From: Coffea arabica
Taxonomy: Eukaryota > Streptophyta > Magnoliopsida > Gentianales > Rubiaceae
DNA length: 64,000 nucleotides
Direction of reading: 5' to 3'
NCBI RefSeq assembly: GCF_036785885.1
Contig: NC_092323.1
Span: forward strand, 3,698,501-3,762,500
Shown: piece by piece, positions 1-11,931 of the stretch
How positions within the stretch are numbered: the first letter of the stretch is position 1
How the letters are laid out: every line of letters begins with the position of its first letter
The notes under the pieces: model-generated
What the model saw: only the letters and a program-made list of their open reading frames with translations
The model's database searches: none
What the model was told of the DNA's origin: nothing
Made by a program: the position numbers and the translations under genes

Positions 1-339
1 TTAGGGAGGTTATATTTTGCGACATTGCTACTGAAGTGGAACTCGGATTATTGCTGTGACTTTGTAATTTTCTCATGAATTAGGGGGTTTGTTTGGAAAT
101 GTGGTTTGTTATTTACATTAAAAAAGATTTTTATTTTTTTGCTCGCGTCATAAATCTATATTTTTTAATCTTTCCTTTTTTTTTTGTTTGGCGTGTCACT
201 CACGAGAGACGGCTCAGGCTTACTTATGGAGACCATGGGCCCCATGCTCATTGATTTCACCTCGGGCCGGGTCTGCAGCCAACTTTGCTAGTTCTAAATT
301 ACTCCTACGTAGCCGGTTCAGTCACTTGACGTTATAATC

Positions 340-366
340 GAACGTCGGAGTCCAAAACCCTAAAAA
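340..366 (+). promoter_or_regulatory. Telobox-like promoter element before the KH gene
   Basis: The sequence AAACCCTAA at 355-363 matches the plant telo-box, often found close to the transcription start of genes for RNA-binding and translation factors. It lies about 950 bp before the start codon. A leader exon could run from near here to a donor-like CTAG|GTAAAT at 684/685, followed by a leader intron ending at the TTTTTCAG acceptor at 1316. No clear TATA box is visible. The role is inferred. Confidence 0.35.
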
Positions 367-1317
367 AGACTGGTGCGAACCAGCTGCAACTTATTAGTGT
401 TCCTGCCTGCTGCACAAACAGCAGAACAAATCCAACTCCAGGCTCCCTACTTGACGCAACTCAGATACCTAATCCTCTCTTTCTTTCTGATAAAAAAAAA
501 TATAAATCACAGGTCTCCGCATTTGTTGGCAAGGTAGAATTCAATTTAGATAAATATTGTCAATTTATTTTCCTCCTGTCTGTTCATGCCGTTGATTTGG
601 TCTGTTGTGTGATTTTCATCCCCCTTCTTTGATAATAGCAACATCTAAGAACAATTGAAAGAGACTGATTACTCATATTCTAGGTAAATATGGTAGTGAT
701 TCCCTTGCGTTTTGATTCTTAGATCTAGCTTTTCTTTTGTATTGGGAATATTCGTCCTGCGCTTTTTTTTGTTTTTCAATTATTTTGTATAGCCGTGAAT
801 AATTTACTGCTAAGCATAAACGTATACTTGGTTCTCTATCTTTTATTTTTCTCCGTCTGTTTCTTCTTGTTCTTCTTCTTCAAAAGGCGCGACGAGAATA
901 AGAATTATCGTTAAATCCTATATATTGTCAGAGGGATTTCTTTTTTCTTTTTGGCTTGGTTTTGTTTCAAAAAGAAAATCGGTAAATTTGCGTTTTAGCT
1001 GCAGCCTACATGCTTACTGCTGGAAATTGCTTGCGAGTTTGAGTTGGTTGTTACACATTTGACTTTTTATCTTTCTCATCCTTTTTAACAGTAGGAGCGT
1101 ACCAGGTAGTAGACCTTTTGTAGAGAGTATGTTAAGTTGGTTTACCGACTGATAAATGGTAGATATCCAGACGGTGCAACCAGTTTTAAATACCTTTTTA
1201 AAGGTTTTTGGGTTAGGTTAATGCCTATCACGTGGAAGAGTTGCCTATTTTCTATATATTGATGTACGTTCTGTGTTTAACAATGAACTGATTACAACTT
1301 TTGGTCATTTTTTCAGG

Positions 1318-4084
1318 ATGGCTGGACAAAGGAACAGCTACGGGAAGCGTTCTCATGACTATTCTGATAATGGAGGAAATAAAAGGAGGAATTCTGGTGC
1401 TGATAAGGACACGTTCTCTGTTGGGTCTGATGATACCGTGTACCGCTACTTGTGCCCTGCCAAAAAAATTGGGAGTATTATTGGGAGGGGTGGGGAGATT
1501 GTTAAGCAACTAAGGGCAGACACTAGATCAAAGATAAGAATTGGTGAAACAGTTCCAGGATGCGAAGAACGAGTTGTCACTATATACAGTTCCAGCGAGG
1601 AAACTAATGATTTTGATGGTTCTGAGGAGCGTGTTTGTCCAGCACAGGATGCTCTCTTTAAGGTTCATGAAAAAATTGTCACTGACGAAACAGCCAGTGA
1701 TGATGACAGGGAAGAAACTGCACAAGTAGTTGTCAAGCTTCTAGTTCCATCTGACCAAATTGGATGCATAATTGGGAAGGGGGGACAAATTGTACAAAGC
1801 ATCCGCAGTGATACCGGGGCACAGATTCGCATATTAAAGGATGATCATTTGCCTGCCTGTGCGTTGAGCTCTGATGAACTTGTGCAGGTGAGGAATTCAG
1901 TCTTCTTAAGTTTCCCACCCACCCTAACCCCTTCCCAAAAAAAAAAGTATTGAAGAGGTCTAAAAGCCACTGGCTTCCTTCTTCTTATTGAGAAAACAGC
2001 TTCATTTTTTTTTGGTTTTTTTTGGTTGGGGGGGGGGGTTTGTTCAAAAGAATTGAGTTTTCAAAACCTGAAATCCTTGAGGCATATTATTTCTCTATTT
2101 CCTACTGACCCCCTTGTAGAGAGGGAGAGCGGTCAGGATGTTGCACATTGTCGATCGATTTTGATCAGAATTAGTTTTTTGTCAGTTTGAATTTCAATAT
2201 ATTCGGTGGTATCATTTTATCTTTTTGAATTTCTGGATCTCATGGTTATACTTGAGTTGGAAGACCACTCAAGGGTTTTTCTGACCTTTTCTTGTGGATT
2301 CAGATAACTGGCGAAGCCCCTGTGGTAAGGAAGGCTCTTTATCAGATTGCATCTCGCCTTCATGATAATCCATCCCGATCTCAGCATTTGCTTGCATCAG
2401 CTGTTCCAAATGCATACCCATCTGGTGGGTCACTTATGGGTGCTACTGCTGCTGCTCCAGTAATGGGATTAACCCCATTGGTGGGACCCTATGGGGGATA
2501 CAAGACGGAGAGTGGGGACTGGTCTCGGTCATTTTACTCTGCTCCAAGAGACGACTCATCTTCGAAGGAATTTTCTCTTAGATTGGTATGCCCAACTGCA
2601 AATATTGGTGGTGTGATTGGCAAGGGTGGTACCATTATCAATCAAATCAGACAAGAATCTGGGGCAGGCATAAAAGTTGACAGTTCAGCTGCTGAGGGAG
2701 ATGATTGTGTAATATCAATTTCAGCCAAAGAGGTAGTTGTTATTCTCCCTTCTTCGATTTCGATAATTCTGAATGTAGGTATGAAAAAATATACTAATCT
2801 TGAGCTTTTCTATCATTTCCTATCAGTTCTTCGAGGATACATTCTCTCCAACAATTGATGCAGCATTACGTTTGCAACCTAGGTGCAGTGAGAAAGTTGA
2901 AAGAGATTCTGGTCTTATTTCATACACTACGCGGTTACTTGTGCCAACCTCTCGAATTGGCTGCCTTATTGGAAAAGGAGGTTCAATAATTACTGACATG
3001 AGGAAAATCACAAAAGCTAATATTCGTGTACTGACCAAGGATAACCTTCCCAAAGTTGCAGCGGAGGATGATGAGATGGTGCAGGTAAAGATTTTATGTG
3101 GCACGTGAATGCTCTGGTATAGCTATTCAGAAATTTGATTTTGAAATTAGCCGATTTGCTTTATGGGTCAGTTCAGGCCTTTTTGGTAGTCATCCAATAG
3201 CAGATACTAGTGAGTTATTGAAACTCTTTAGTTTTGAAGTTAGCAGATTGTTCACTCTGCCGTATGTGAATTCTGAAGAAAATTGACCATCTCTTATGAC
3301 AGTGAAGAGTACACCTGCAATTTTTATTTTTCGTTTTGTTTACTTTTATGCTATATATTCTCGCAGATATCGGGAGATCTTGATACTGCAAAGGATGCAC
3401 TTATACAAGTTACTTCTCGGTTGAGGGCAAATCTCTTTGAAAGAGAGGGTGCTGTATCTGCATTTGTACCTGTTCTACCTTATGTTCCCATGTCAACAGA
3501 TGGTTCAGATAGTGTTAGATATGAAAACAGAGATGCGAAAAGGCATGGCCGTGGACATTCTTATTCAGCAGGTTATGGTAGTTCTAGTGATATGCAACCT
3601 CTTGATGGATATGGAAATTATGCTAGTCTCCAAGTAAGTATTATACTTTTTAGTTTTATCTCAGGTTAATAGTCTAATTTTTTATTGAGGCAAGTGAAAC
3701 TCTTTGCTTGCTGTTTGCAGGGCGGTGCGAGTGGAACAGGTTATGGAGCCTATGGTGGATATTCTTCGGGACGGTCTGCTGGTTCTGGGTAAGGGTCGGC
3801 TTCCCAAAATAGAAAAACCGCTTAGAATAACAAAACGGATCCCATCTGTTTTCACTTGATGTCTTTTGACATCAGATTTTAATGAAATGAGTATGGCTAT
3901 TTAAGAGGTTCATATGCTTGGTGAATATCATTTTTAACATGCAGTCTTATCTTTCATGCATTGAAGTCTGGAAATCCATTGTCGATCATCTGATTATGTG
4001 GATGATTTTTGTCCTTAATTATTGGCTTCTATTGCCAGGTTATCTGGGCAGAACCCTGTTTCCAGGAGGAAAAGTTTTTACTAA
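1318..4084 (+). CDS. KH domain-containing RNA-binding protein (four KH domains)
   Basis: This is a nuclear-type poly(C)/HEN4-like RNA-binding protein. Coding exons, from frame and GT-AG sites, are 1318-1887, 2304-2732, 2827-3084, 3367-3633, 3721-3788 and 4039-4084, giving about 545 residues. Four KH domains are visible, with GxxG loops at residues 56-59 (GRGG), 153-156, 296-299 and 382-385 (all GKGG). The C-terminus is Gly/Ser/Tyr-rich and ends in a basic SRRK tail. The start ATG lies one base after a strong TTTTTCAG acceptor at 1315-1316, so the leader is probably split by an intron. A 3'-UTR intron (GT at 4104, AG at 4305-4306) is also likely. Length, domain order and the PPR gene downstream fit Arabidopsis At5g15270. 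The family acts in pre-mRNA processing and stress or flowering control; the exact role here is inferred. The last two exon joins are the least certain. Confidence 0.9.
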
Positions 4085-7000
4085 AGTTTCATAGACCATG
4101 CAGGTAGATCTGGGTTTTCTTTTTGGGTCCACCTTCAGTTTAATCAGCAATTTTTTGAGCACCAATCAATTGTAGGATTATGAAAATCTGCTATCCTGGC
4201 CCATCCTATCTCCCATTTATTTCATTATGATAAGTAGCCTAACTCCCATTTGAATAACTGATAATCTTCTTTTCCCTTTGTTTACTTTCCCTTCCCAACA
4301 AAACAGCTGAGATAACTGAAGCCTGAATTCTGAAGCCAGCCTCTGCCTAAACCTGAAGACCAGATGAATCACGGCTTGGAAAACTCATGGCCAACCCTGA
4401 TGCTTCAATATCTGAAGATCTTACCTACAACTGAAATTGCCATGTCCCGACTCCCGACAAAATAGTCTACCAGCTTAAACTATTCTGCTTCCAAGAACCT
4501 GTGTAGCCAGCTTGCCATTGTCCATTCTTAGTTGTCCTTTTTGTTGTATAAGATGATACAATTTCTTAGTATCAACTGCGTGTTTGGGGCATTTATTGTT
4601 GATTTTATCTATTTATTGAATAGCTGTTGTCTGGGTTAATAATCTCAAGTTGTTGAAAACTTTGCGAGGCTGCTATTTTGATTTTCTTAGACTTTTATGT
4701 CTCTGGGTTATTATGTGTTTGTTCATTATTCCAACTGTCCTCTAAACCTGAAAATTGGACATTGACTCATTCAGATGAAAGCTTTTTTCCTTGAACTTTC
4801 GTTGGATTGTGCAAGCTATTACATGACTTAATGATTATATTGCTACCATTGTGCATGTTCTAATGGTCATTGTTTCTAAATGTAATTGTCTGGAAATTGA
4901 ATTATTGTTCTGCTAAAGGTGCTCACATCTCTAGCTATCAGAATGCACATCCTGACCTGTTTGCAAGTTGAATGCACGGCTTTGAAGGCTTTTTTTGATA
5001 ACTGATTGAAAAGTGGATTTTCATGAAGCTGGTGGTAGGTTCTATATTTCTTGAAATATTGCAAAGATTTGAAAGCAATTTCAGGTTTAGTTTGGAAGTT
5101 CTAAGTCTTTACTGCATTTGGCAGGTCAGATGAAATATTTCCTTGTGAAAATGACAGGTAACTCTTATACCTCCTTGTATATCTTGCTTTCTTTAATTGT
5201 TTTCATTGAGTCTTAAATCTGTAGTTGTGGGAGAATGAGGTATTATTAAATGTTGAAAGCGATAAGGTAATTAGATATTCCTATGGTTTCATTGGTCGAA
5301 GCTCAAAGAAGATATGTAATATTAATAAACTCAATCAGTGTATATTTAAGTGAACTGAGATTAGGAAAGTGTGAAAGTTTACCTGTTAGAACATTTTTTG
5401 ATAATCACTGCACCTAAATTTTTAATGTTTGAAGGTAAAGATGCCCCATAAATTCTTGGCATTTTGCTTTTAGTTTAGTTTTATTTGTTTTGTAACTGTG
5501 TCCCATTTTCTTTCCTCACAATTGGCACCCCTTAAAACTTCCCTTGGATTGTATGCATGAGCATAGCTTCTCCACTATACCAGCAACCTCTCAAAGTCTT
5601 GTTCTGTATCACTTAATCCACAAAGCTGCTTAGAGAAGTGGTAAAAAGGAAAATATTGAAGTAAAAAGGAAAGCCAAATACAAATGTTTGCATTTTAAGG
5701 GGCTTAAAAAACTCTGGTCATGTTTTTCACTATAATTTTTTTTTGTGGTGTTGTTTGGGGGGGGGGGGGGGGGAGTTTTACAGCTTTCTGTGTATCAATG
5801 GGTTTAGTCATATTTGCTCAACTCTGTGAGGGTTACCACGATAGTAGGGAGTAGAAAATTTACAAAGACTAACAAGTCACATCTCTAGTGTTTCTGGAGT
5901 AGTACATATGCATCACTGATCAAGATCTTAATTGTGTTTACTATCATCTAAATAATCTAGTTTGTGGTTTCGCCATTGTTATCATATTCTTGTTGTGATA
6001 CCCACCACCTTGGGGAGTTCCCTGAGGCCAAAAGGAAAACATGTTCCTTCTCCAACTGCAGAGATGCTTGAAGCGTCATATTGCTTCGAATGATCTCCTC
6101 CTGGAAAACTCAAAGTGATAGTCCTTTTAAGAGAGTTTTTTTTTACTTTTTTATTTTTATTTTTTTGGGGGGCTTGGGGGTTCCCCTCTTGAGGTAGCTT
6201 TTGATATGTTATTGCTGTGGATTATAATTGAGAAGGGGCGGAACTTATCGACCCTTTTGGAACGCGTTTCTCTTGGTAATGCTGTTGTATAGAAGCCTGT
6301 AATCTCTATTTTGCTAGATTTTAGATACTTTCTATCTTCTTGTTTAAGGCAAGTTGGGAATTATGAAAGTATTCTCTTGTATAAGAGCCAATGCATTGGC
6401 TTCTCACGTGAGTAGGGCTGCATGTTTTAGCGCCATGGTTGTCTTCACTAGTGCACTTTGAAGTTCTTAGCTTTCTTCTAATGTGTCCGTCTTCGCAAGT
6501 GACATTCATTGAAGAACATTGCATGCTTGGTGTCAATGGTAAGTCCCGTAGGTTTGAGGCAAATGAGGTTGACAAGAATGATAGGGCCATCATGGATATG
6601 CTGCCAGTTTTGCATCTGGTGATCGGGAATGGCCAGTTGGAAGAATTCTTTGATTGTGTTGCAGTTGTAAAAAGCTCTTTTGCGGTTCTCTCGTTATAAC
6701 TAAGGTCCGGTCCTTGTTGATTTTCTGCAGCCAGACTTCAGAGTTATGGGCTGAAGCTCTCAGCTCATTTTTCTGGGAAAAAAAAAGATGGAGAACTTCT
6801 GCCCTGAGATGTCAATTGTGAATGGCTTTTCCGTTTGGGTTGCAATTTTTTTTTTGGAGTTTTCGTAAAAAAATATAATGTAGAAGTAAAAAAGTGATTG
6901 AAAAATGTATTCATAAAAAATGTAGAAACTTTTTTGGAAGAAAATATGGCTTTTCAAAATGTTTAGTTTCCTACAAAAACGGGTCTTTAGTTTTCATCAA

Positions 7001-9798
7001 AATCTAGGTAATGGAATCAAGCTCTGAAGCCAATAAACTCGCGACAAACTAAATTAAATGGCGAGATTCGCCCGAATTCCTGCGCCTCCTTTCGTCTACC
7101 AAATAAGTTGGTGTATGTTTCGTGATTTGTCTCCTTAAGCGCGTCTTTGCTTCAATGAGATTGTCAGAAGTCGGGCTGTTCGCCTTAGGCTATGAGCTAT
7201 CTTGCACAATGTCCTTATCTTGGTTGGATGTCTTAACCCTTTTAAATCAGAAACTAAAATGAAAATGACTTCCTTTATGCACATCTGTGTGTGTGTGCGC
7301 GCGTTTTTTTTTTCTTTTTTTGGGGACAAACATTTAGGCATGTATGTGTTTGGTTTTTGGAAACTTTTTATCCATACAACAGAGGAAAGGGGAAATCCTT
7401 AGTTGCTGTTTTCATATAGTACTAATTAACACGAAGAGAAGAGCGTACGGTGATTTCACGAGAAAAAGATGCCAACTTATCAATGATCAGAAAGATCTAA
7501 TCATTATCACTAGTTCACTGCTACCAGAAAGAGAGTCCTCCTTAAACAAAGAAATTGGCATGACCTTGTTGGCCGCTTTATCTTTGGTTTTAGTTCGCGG
7601 ATTTCAACCGTGTTAGAAACTTAATATGACGATCTTTTTGTCTCACAGAGGCAGTGGAAGAATCAAGAATGTGATCAGTTCTATGTATAATGGTAAAAAT
7701 TTCACTGCTGGAGAAATATCAGAACTTAGAGTTACCCCGATACATCTTTTGAAGTAGCACTTGAAGTTAATTCACTCACCTAATCTGAGCCCCAGAATCC
7801 GTGCAGGTTCAGAAGCGGATCTGAATGCTGACAGCGCTTTGATTACCAAGCAAATCCCTCATCAGTTCTACCGAGAAGTCCGTACACATTTGAGAGGGAA
7901 AGCTCTTCACGAAATATTTATGTTGCTGATAGAAACAGTGGATGGTCACATCTAACCTTATCATCTCCCTGAACTTTTCTTTCTACATCGGACAATGAAC
8001 GAGTAGGACCGTTCAAAGCCTGTTTTTGTGCGAGGGAAAGAATTCGTCATAATAAGTAGTAATTCACTGGCAATGCATGACCATCACTGGCCAAGGCTAT
8101 GAATGGCGTTAAAGAAGCTATCATAATGGTGGGGGAAATAGATTGCCATTTTCATGACAAGAGTCAATTTCTTTATAAACAGCTCCAGAAAGCTAGCCAC
8201 CTCTTGCTTCAACTTCAAGCCCCCATTCCTCTTCTATGCTCTGGTCTCAAGTGGGTTTTCTAGCCCAATCGGCTTCTGTCTTCTAAAGCAAGCATGCATG
8301 CGTGGATTCCCTGTTTTTGGTGCAATCATGCTCGCTTGTTATTTGCTAGGTTGAATAAGGAAACCCCTTGCTTCATTTTGCAATTTGCAGCAGAGAATGT
8401 TAATTTCTTCTTCGGGAAAGTCCTCCAATCATTACTTTAGTGCTACTTGAGAGAGATGTGTATGCTTTGTTGGGATTGGATGGACTGCCTAGAGTTAATG
8501 TTCCCTAGAGACAAAAAAATGTTTGTCTGGCAAAAATTTTTTTTTTACCACATAGTTTATGACGTGGTCGAATTACATTTTGGGTTAATTTGATACTATC
8601 ATCATCTAAGGTCTTGCATGAGGAAACGAGGTCGTGGGGATGCAGCCAAGGATGACTTGCCGGTGAGCTTGTTTATACACAGTGTTAGTACTAACATCCG
8701 GCAAGTTGTTATTGGCTACATCTTTGCCTCTTTTTCTCATGCTAGAGTTTTGATGACAAAATGAAGTGCCATCAGCTCTTACGGATCACTCAGGACTCAG
8801 CCAGAAATGCGTTTCCACGAGTTCTTCTGAATCGTGAAATGTTTAGTTGGACTTTTGCTTCGTTAGTTACCCGAATATTTTTGCCCAAAGCATTTCACTT
8901 CTGCCATACATAACTGATCGGGATCATGCTGGCCTTCCAGTTCCAGAGCATTTGAGAAATTTTATGCCAATTTTCCAGGTAGAAATGCAGTAATTGTACA
9001 TTCCCACCTTCCCTCTTCACGACTCCTTGTGCTCGGAAATATCATCAGCTTTTGTAATTTACTTCTTGGCAATAATATGGTGTTTCTTTATTGATCTGAC
9101 ATGTTTTCAGGAAAATGGCGAACCTGTGATTTTGCTTCCTTCGAAGAAGTTGGCCAAGCTCGGTCTAATTGAAAAAAGTGTACAAAATTGATGTTCTCTT
9201 GCTTGAATGCGTTCTACAAACTTATGCGGGTGGTTGTAGCCTCAAAACTATCATGTAGCTTTACAATCGCAACTTCTAAGTAGGACATAGACACATTCTT
9301 TTTCAGAGCATTCCTAATAACTCACGAAATTCAGCCCAAAGACAAAGCAAGACATGATCAAAGCATAACGATTGAACTGGTAGAGATCCCTAAACAGGCC
9401 CTCTTCCGATTGGCACATTTTGTCTCTTAACTAATAATAATAGCTAAAAGGGTAAAAAAAATAATAATAAAAGAAGACTTTTTTTCCCCTTAAAAGGCAG
9501 ATGATTGCCACTGAACATTAATGTAATCGCTTTATCTGCAAGAGGAGGCTAAAGATGATTCAGGAAAGATCCCACATATCATTGTCAAACGAGAGAGTAC
9601 AAATCAAAGAGGCAAAAAAACATGATAGTAATCTTGCATGATGCATCAAACAAGGAGCTCAAGAGTACTGCATAAACAAACGCAGGGAAATAGCACTTCA
9701 AAAAGTACAAATTAGGGGAAGGGTTGAATTCCATCTTAATTCCAATTCACTACTTTACAAAATATAAGGCCGGATATAAGTTTGAATGAAGAAAAGCG
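4085..9798. other. KH gene 3' UTR and long spacer without a clear gene
   Basis: The first few hundred bases look like the KH gene 3' UTR. The rest is AT-rich, with homopolymer runs (for example G at 5757-5774) and only short, unrelated open frames. A short frame at about 9111-9191 follows a TTTTCAG acceptor-like site and could be a relic of a terminal exon (it reads ENGEPVILLPSKKLAKLGL), but nothing upstream joins to it convincingly. The 3' UTR of the minus-strand microprotein gene probably occupies the right edge. Confidence 0.5.
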
Positions 9799-9960
9799 TC
9801 AAATAGAGATGAGACCTTCCTTAACAAGAAGACCAAAGATGAGAACGAAGAGGCCAACTGTGATGCACTGCGTGGGAGAGATGAGAGTCTGCGAGTAGGC
9901 AGACAGAGTGATGGCTGCACCAACAATCCCAATCAGGAGGGAACTTGTGTTTGGATTCAT
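9799..9960 (-). CDS. Small hydrophobic membrane protein, 53 residues
   Basis: An uninterrupted reading frame starts at ATG 9960 on the minus strand and ends with TGA at 9801-9799. The product begins MNPNTSSLLIGIVGAAITL and has two hydrophobic segments, about residues 8-20 and 33-46, split by a polar stretch SQTLISPTQC, and ends KEGLISI. The composition (no low-complexity bias, Gly/Ala-rich membrane helices) looks selected rather than random. It sits divergently to the PPR gene, between it and the KH gene. I do not recognise the function. A comparison with small transmembrane proteins annotated between the Arabidopsis KH and PPR genes (for example At5g15265) would be the first test. Organelle membrane or ER insertion is possible but not shown. 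Confidence 0.6.
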   Translation of the reverse strand: MNPNTSSLLIGIVGAAITLSAYSQTLISPTQCITVGLFVLIFGLLVKEGLISI

Positions 9961-10504
9961 TTTCTTGGCCCTTCAGTTCTGCTCTTTGTTTTCCCCTCCC
10001 TCTGAGCCACAGGTCCCACGATGAAACAAGTCTACAAAATACTCCCCGTTTACTCTACCACACACGAGTTTGCCTGCCTGCCGGTCCTATAATGGTGAGA
10101 CTAATCTCAATTCTCACAGGCGAACCCCAAAAGTCAACTCCTTGAGATGATGAATCTGGATTAATTGCTTTGGTCTCTTGGCAAACCGCAACCTTTTAAT
10201 TATTCATTTCCTCTTAAAGTAGGATTATTATTTCTTCATCCTTGTTTTGACCATTCATCATCATTAATTTTTGTCCTTCTTTCGTTTTCAAATTTTCTGC
10301 TGATCTACCCCAGAGCTGATCAAGGATTTTATTTACTTCCACGGAGCAAAGTCTACTCCTAAGGCATTTAACACGTAAATCTTTTCATGATTCTCATTAG
10401 GCCCTCTAGATTGAAAAAGAAAATGCGGGCATTTTACTATTCCTTCTTAAGCCACGGGAAGCAGTACACTGCTTTTTGACATCAACCTTAGTACTTTGTA
10501 CATA

Positions 10505-11498
10505 GGGATAATTTCACAAACCTCCACTGAGGTTTTTAACAATTACAAAGAGTTCTTCTTAGGTTTTAAAAATTACATATATCTCCCATATTTTTAATAT
10601 TTAGTAACAATGTAGGTCCAACAAGATAGATTTTTTCACAAAAATTCTAAATTACCCTTTTGTACATAATTAAGAAAGAAAAATATAGTATACTCAATTA
10701 TTTTCTTCCACACTTTATATAAATTAACAAACTTAATCCTTAACAACTATCCAATCATAAGTTCTAAAATCAAGTAGCCGTTCAAAAAATTCTAAATTAC
10801 ATATAAAATATTAATACTTGCCACTAAAAAAAAAAAGGAAAACACACACACAAACCCAATTGACAATTGGTTGTACCAAAAATTAAATATCAATATTCAA
10901 ATACCTTTTCAATACAAGCTAATCTGATCCAAAACTGTCATTACAACCCTCCTATGGTTTTAAAAATATTAATATCTCAAAAGTAGAGAATAAATTCTAC
11001 CTCCATAATAAAATCTTAATAAAAAAATCTAATCCAATGAAAGAAATCCATATGTAATTATTGACATTTTATTAAAGTTTTTTTGACAACAAATAAAATA
11101 TGACTATTTTCACATCTTTAGTTCTTCTTCCTATTTCAATCATCAATTTTATTATTTATTTCTCTATCACTGTGAGTCTCTTCATTTCTTTCTAATTTGA
11201 CACATAATCTGCTCTCTATTGCTTTTGTAAATTTCAATTTGCTAATATTAACAAAATTAAAAATAATAAAAAGATGTTATATCAATGAGAAAAGAGAGAA
11301 GCGAAAATAGATAAGAGACAGGAAAATAGAATTTTTTTGGATTTTGTAAATTTATTGCCTTAAATTTAAAATTGTCTACCAAGTGGTGGACATTATAGGT
11401 ATTTTACTATTCTAAGGGAGGTAAGTATAATTTTTAAAACCTGAGGGCAGCCGAGTGAAATTGTTAGAAATCTCAAGGGAGGTTTCTGAAATTTTCCC
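10505..11498. mobile_element. Mutator-like MITE with 9-bp target duplication
   Basis: The 994-bp AT-rich element is flanked by exact 9-bp direct repeats TTGTACATA (10496-10504 and 11499-11507). Its ends are imperfect inverted repeats of about 40 bp: GGGATAATTTCACAAACCTC on the left and GGGAAAATTTCAGAAACCTC as the reverse complement of the right end. No coding capacity is seen. A 9-bp duplication and long inverted repeats are typical of Mutator-like elements. It lies in the spacer between the microprotein and PPR genes. Confidence 0.8.
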
Positions 11499-11775
11499 TT
11501 GTACATATAAAGTGAATCCTTTCAGTTTCTGCTTTCGGGCCCTTTGCTCGTACGATCTTTTCATGGTCTAAACTGCAAGATCAGTTTTAAGCGTTGATAC
11601 CTGGATCTGAGCCCATTGTTCAGGCAACGACATTCAACGAAGTATGTCCAACAACTTCCGAAGTCCATTTAAAAGGCCCACACTAACCTCATAAACAACC
11701 TCGTCTTCTCTACCTTTGCAGACACCAAATTAAACAATAAACCAGGAAGAAAAGATTTCCAGGCAAAATCCAACA

Positions 11776-11931
11776 ATGAACATTGATGAGAAGAAGACCC
11801 ATATCATTGCACAGCAAGCGAATGCTTCAAACGCTCTTCAGCTCCCAGCTAAACAAACCTCCCGCCAAGCAGGTCCGACTTCAATCTCTCTCCCAGGTCT
11901 CTGTCTTTTGCTACTTTACAACTTGCGTTGA
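11776..11931 (+). other. Upstream ORF overlapping the PPR start codon
   Basis: An ATG at 11776 lies 10 bases before the PPR ATG in another frame and opens a 51-codon frame ending TGA at 11929-11931, inside the PPR coding region. Its context CAACAATGA (A at -3) is better than that of the main ATG (CATTGATGA, T at -3). If transcripts start upstream of it, ribosomes would have to skip it to make the PPR protein. The peptide shows no known conserved motif. Confidence 0.4.

Noticed and set aside
9111-9191. Possible last exon of a lost gene
   Set aside because: There is an acceptor-like TTTTCAG and a 26-codon end, but no upstream exon in frame and no family recognised.
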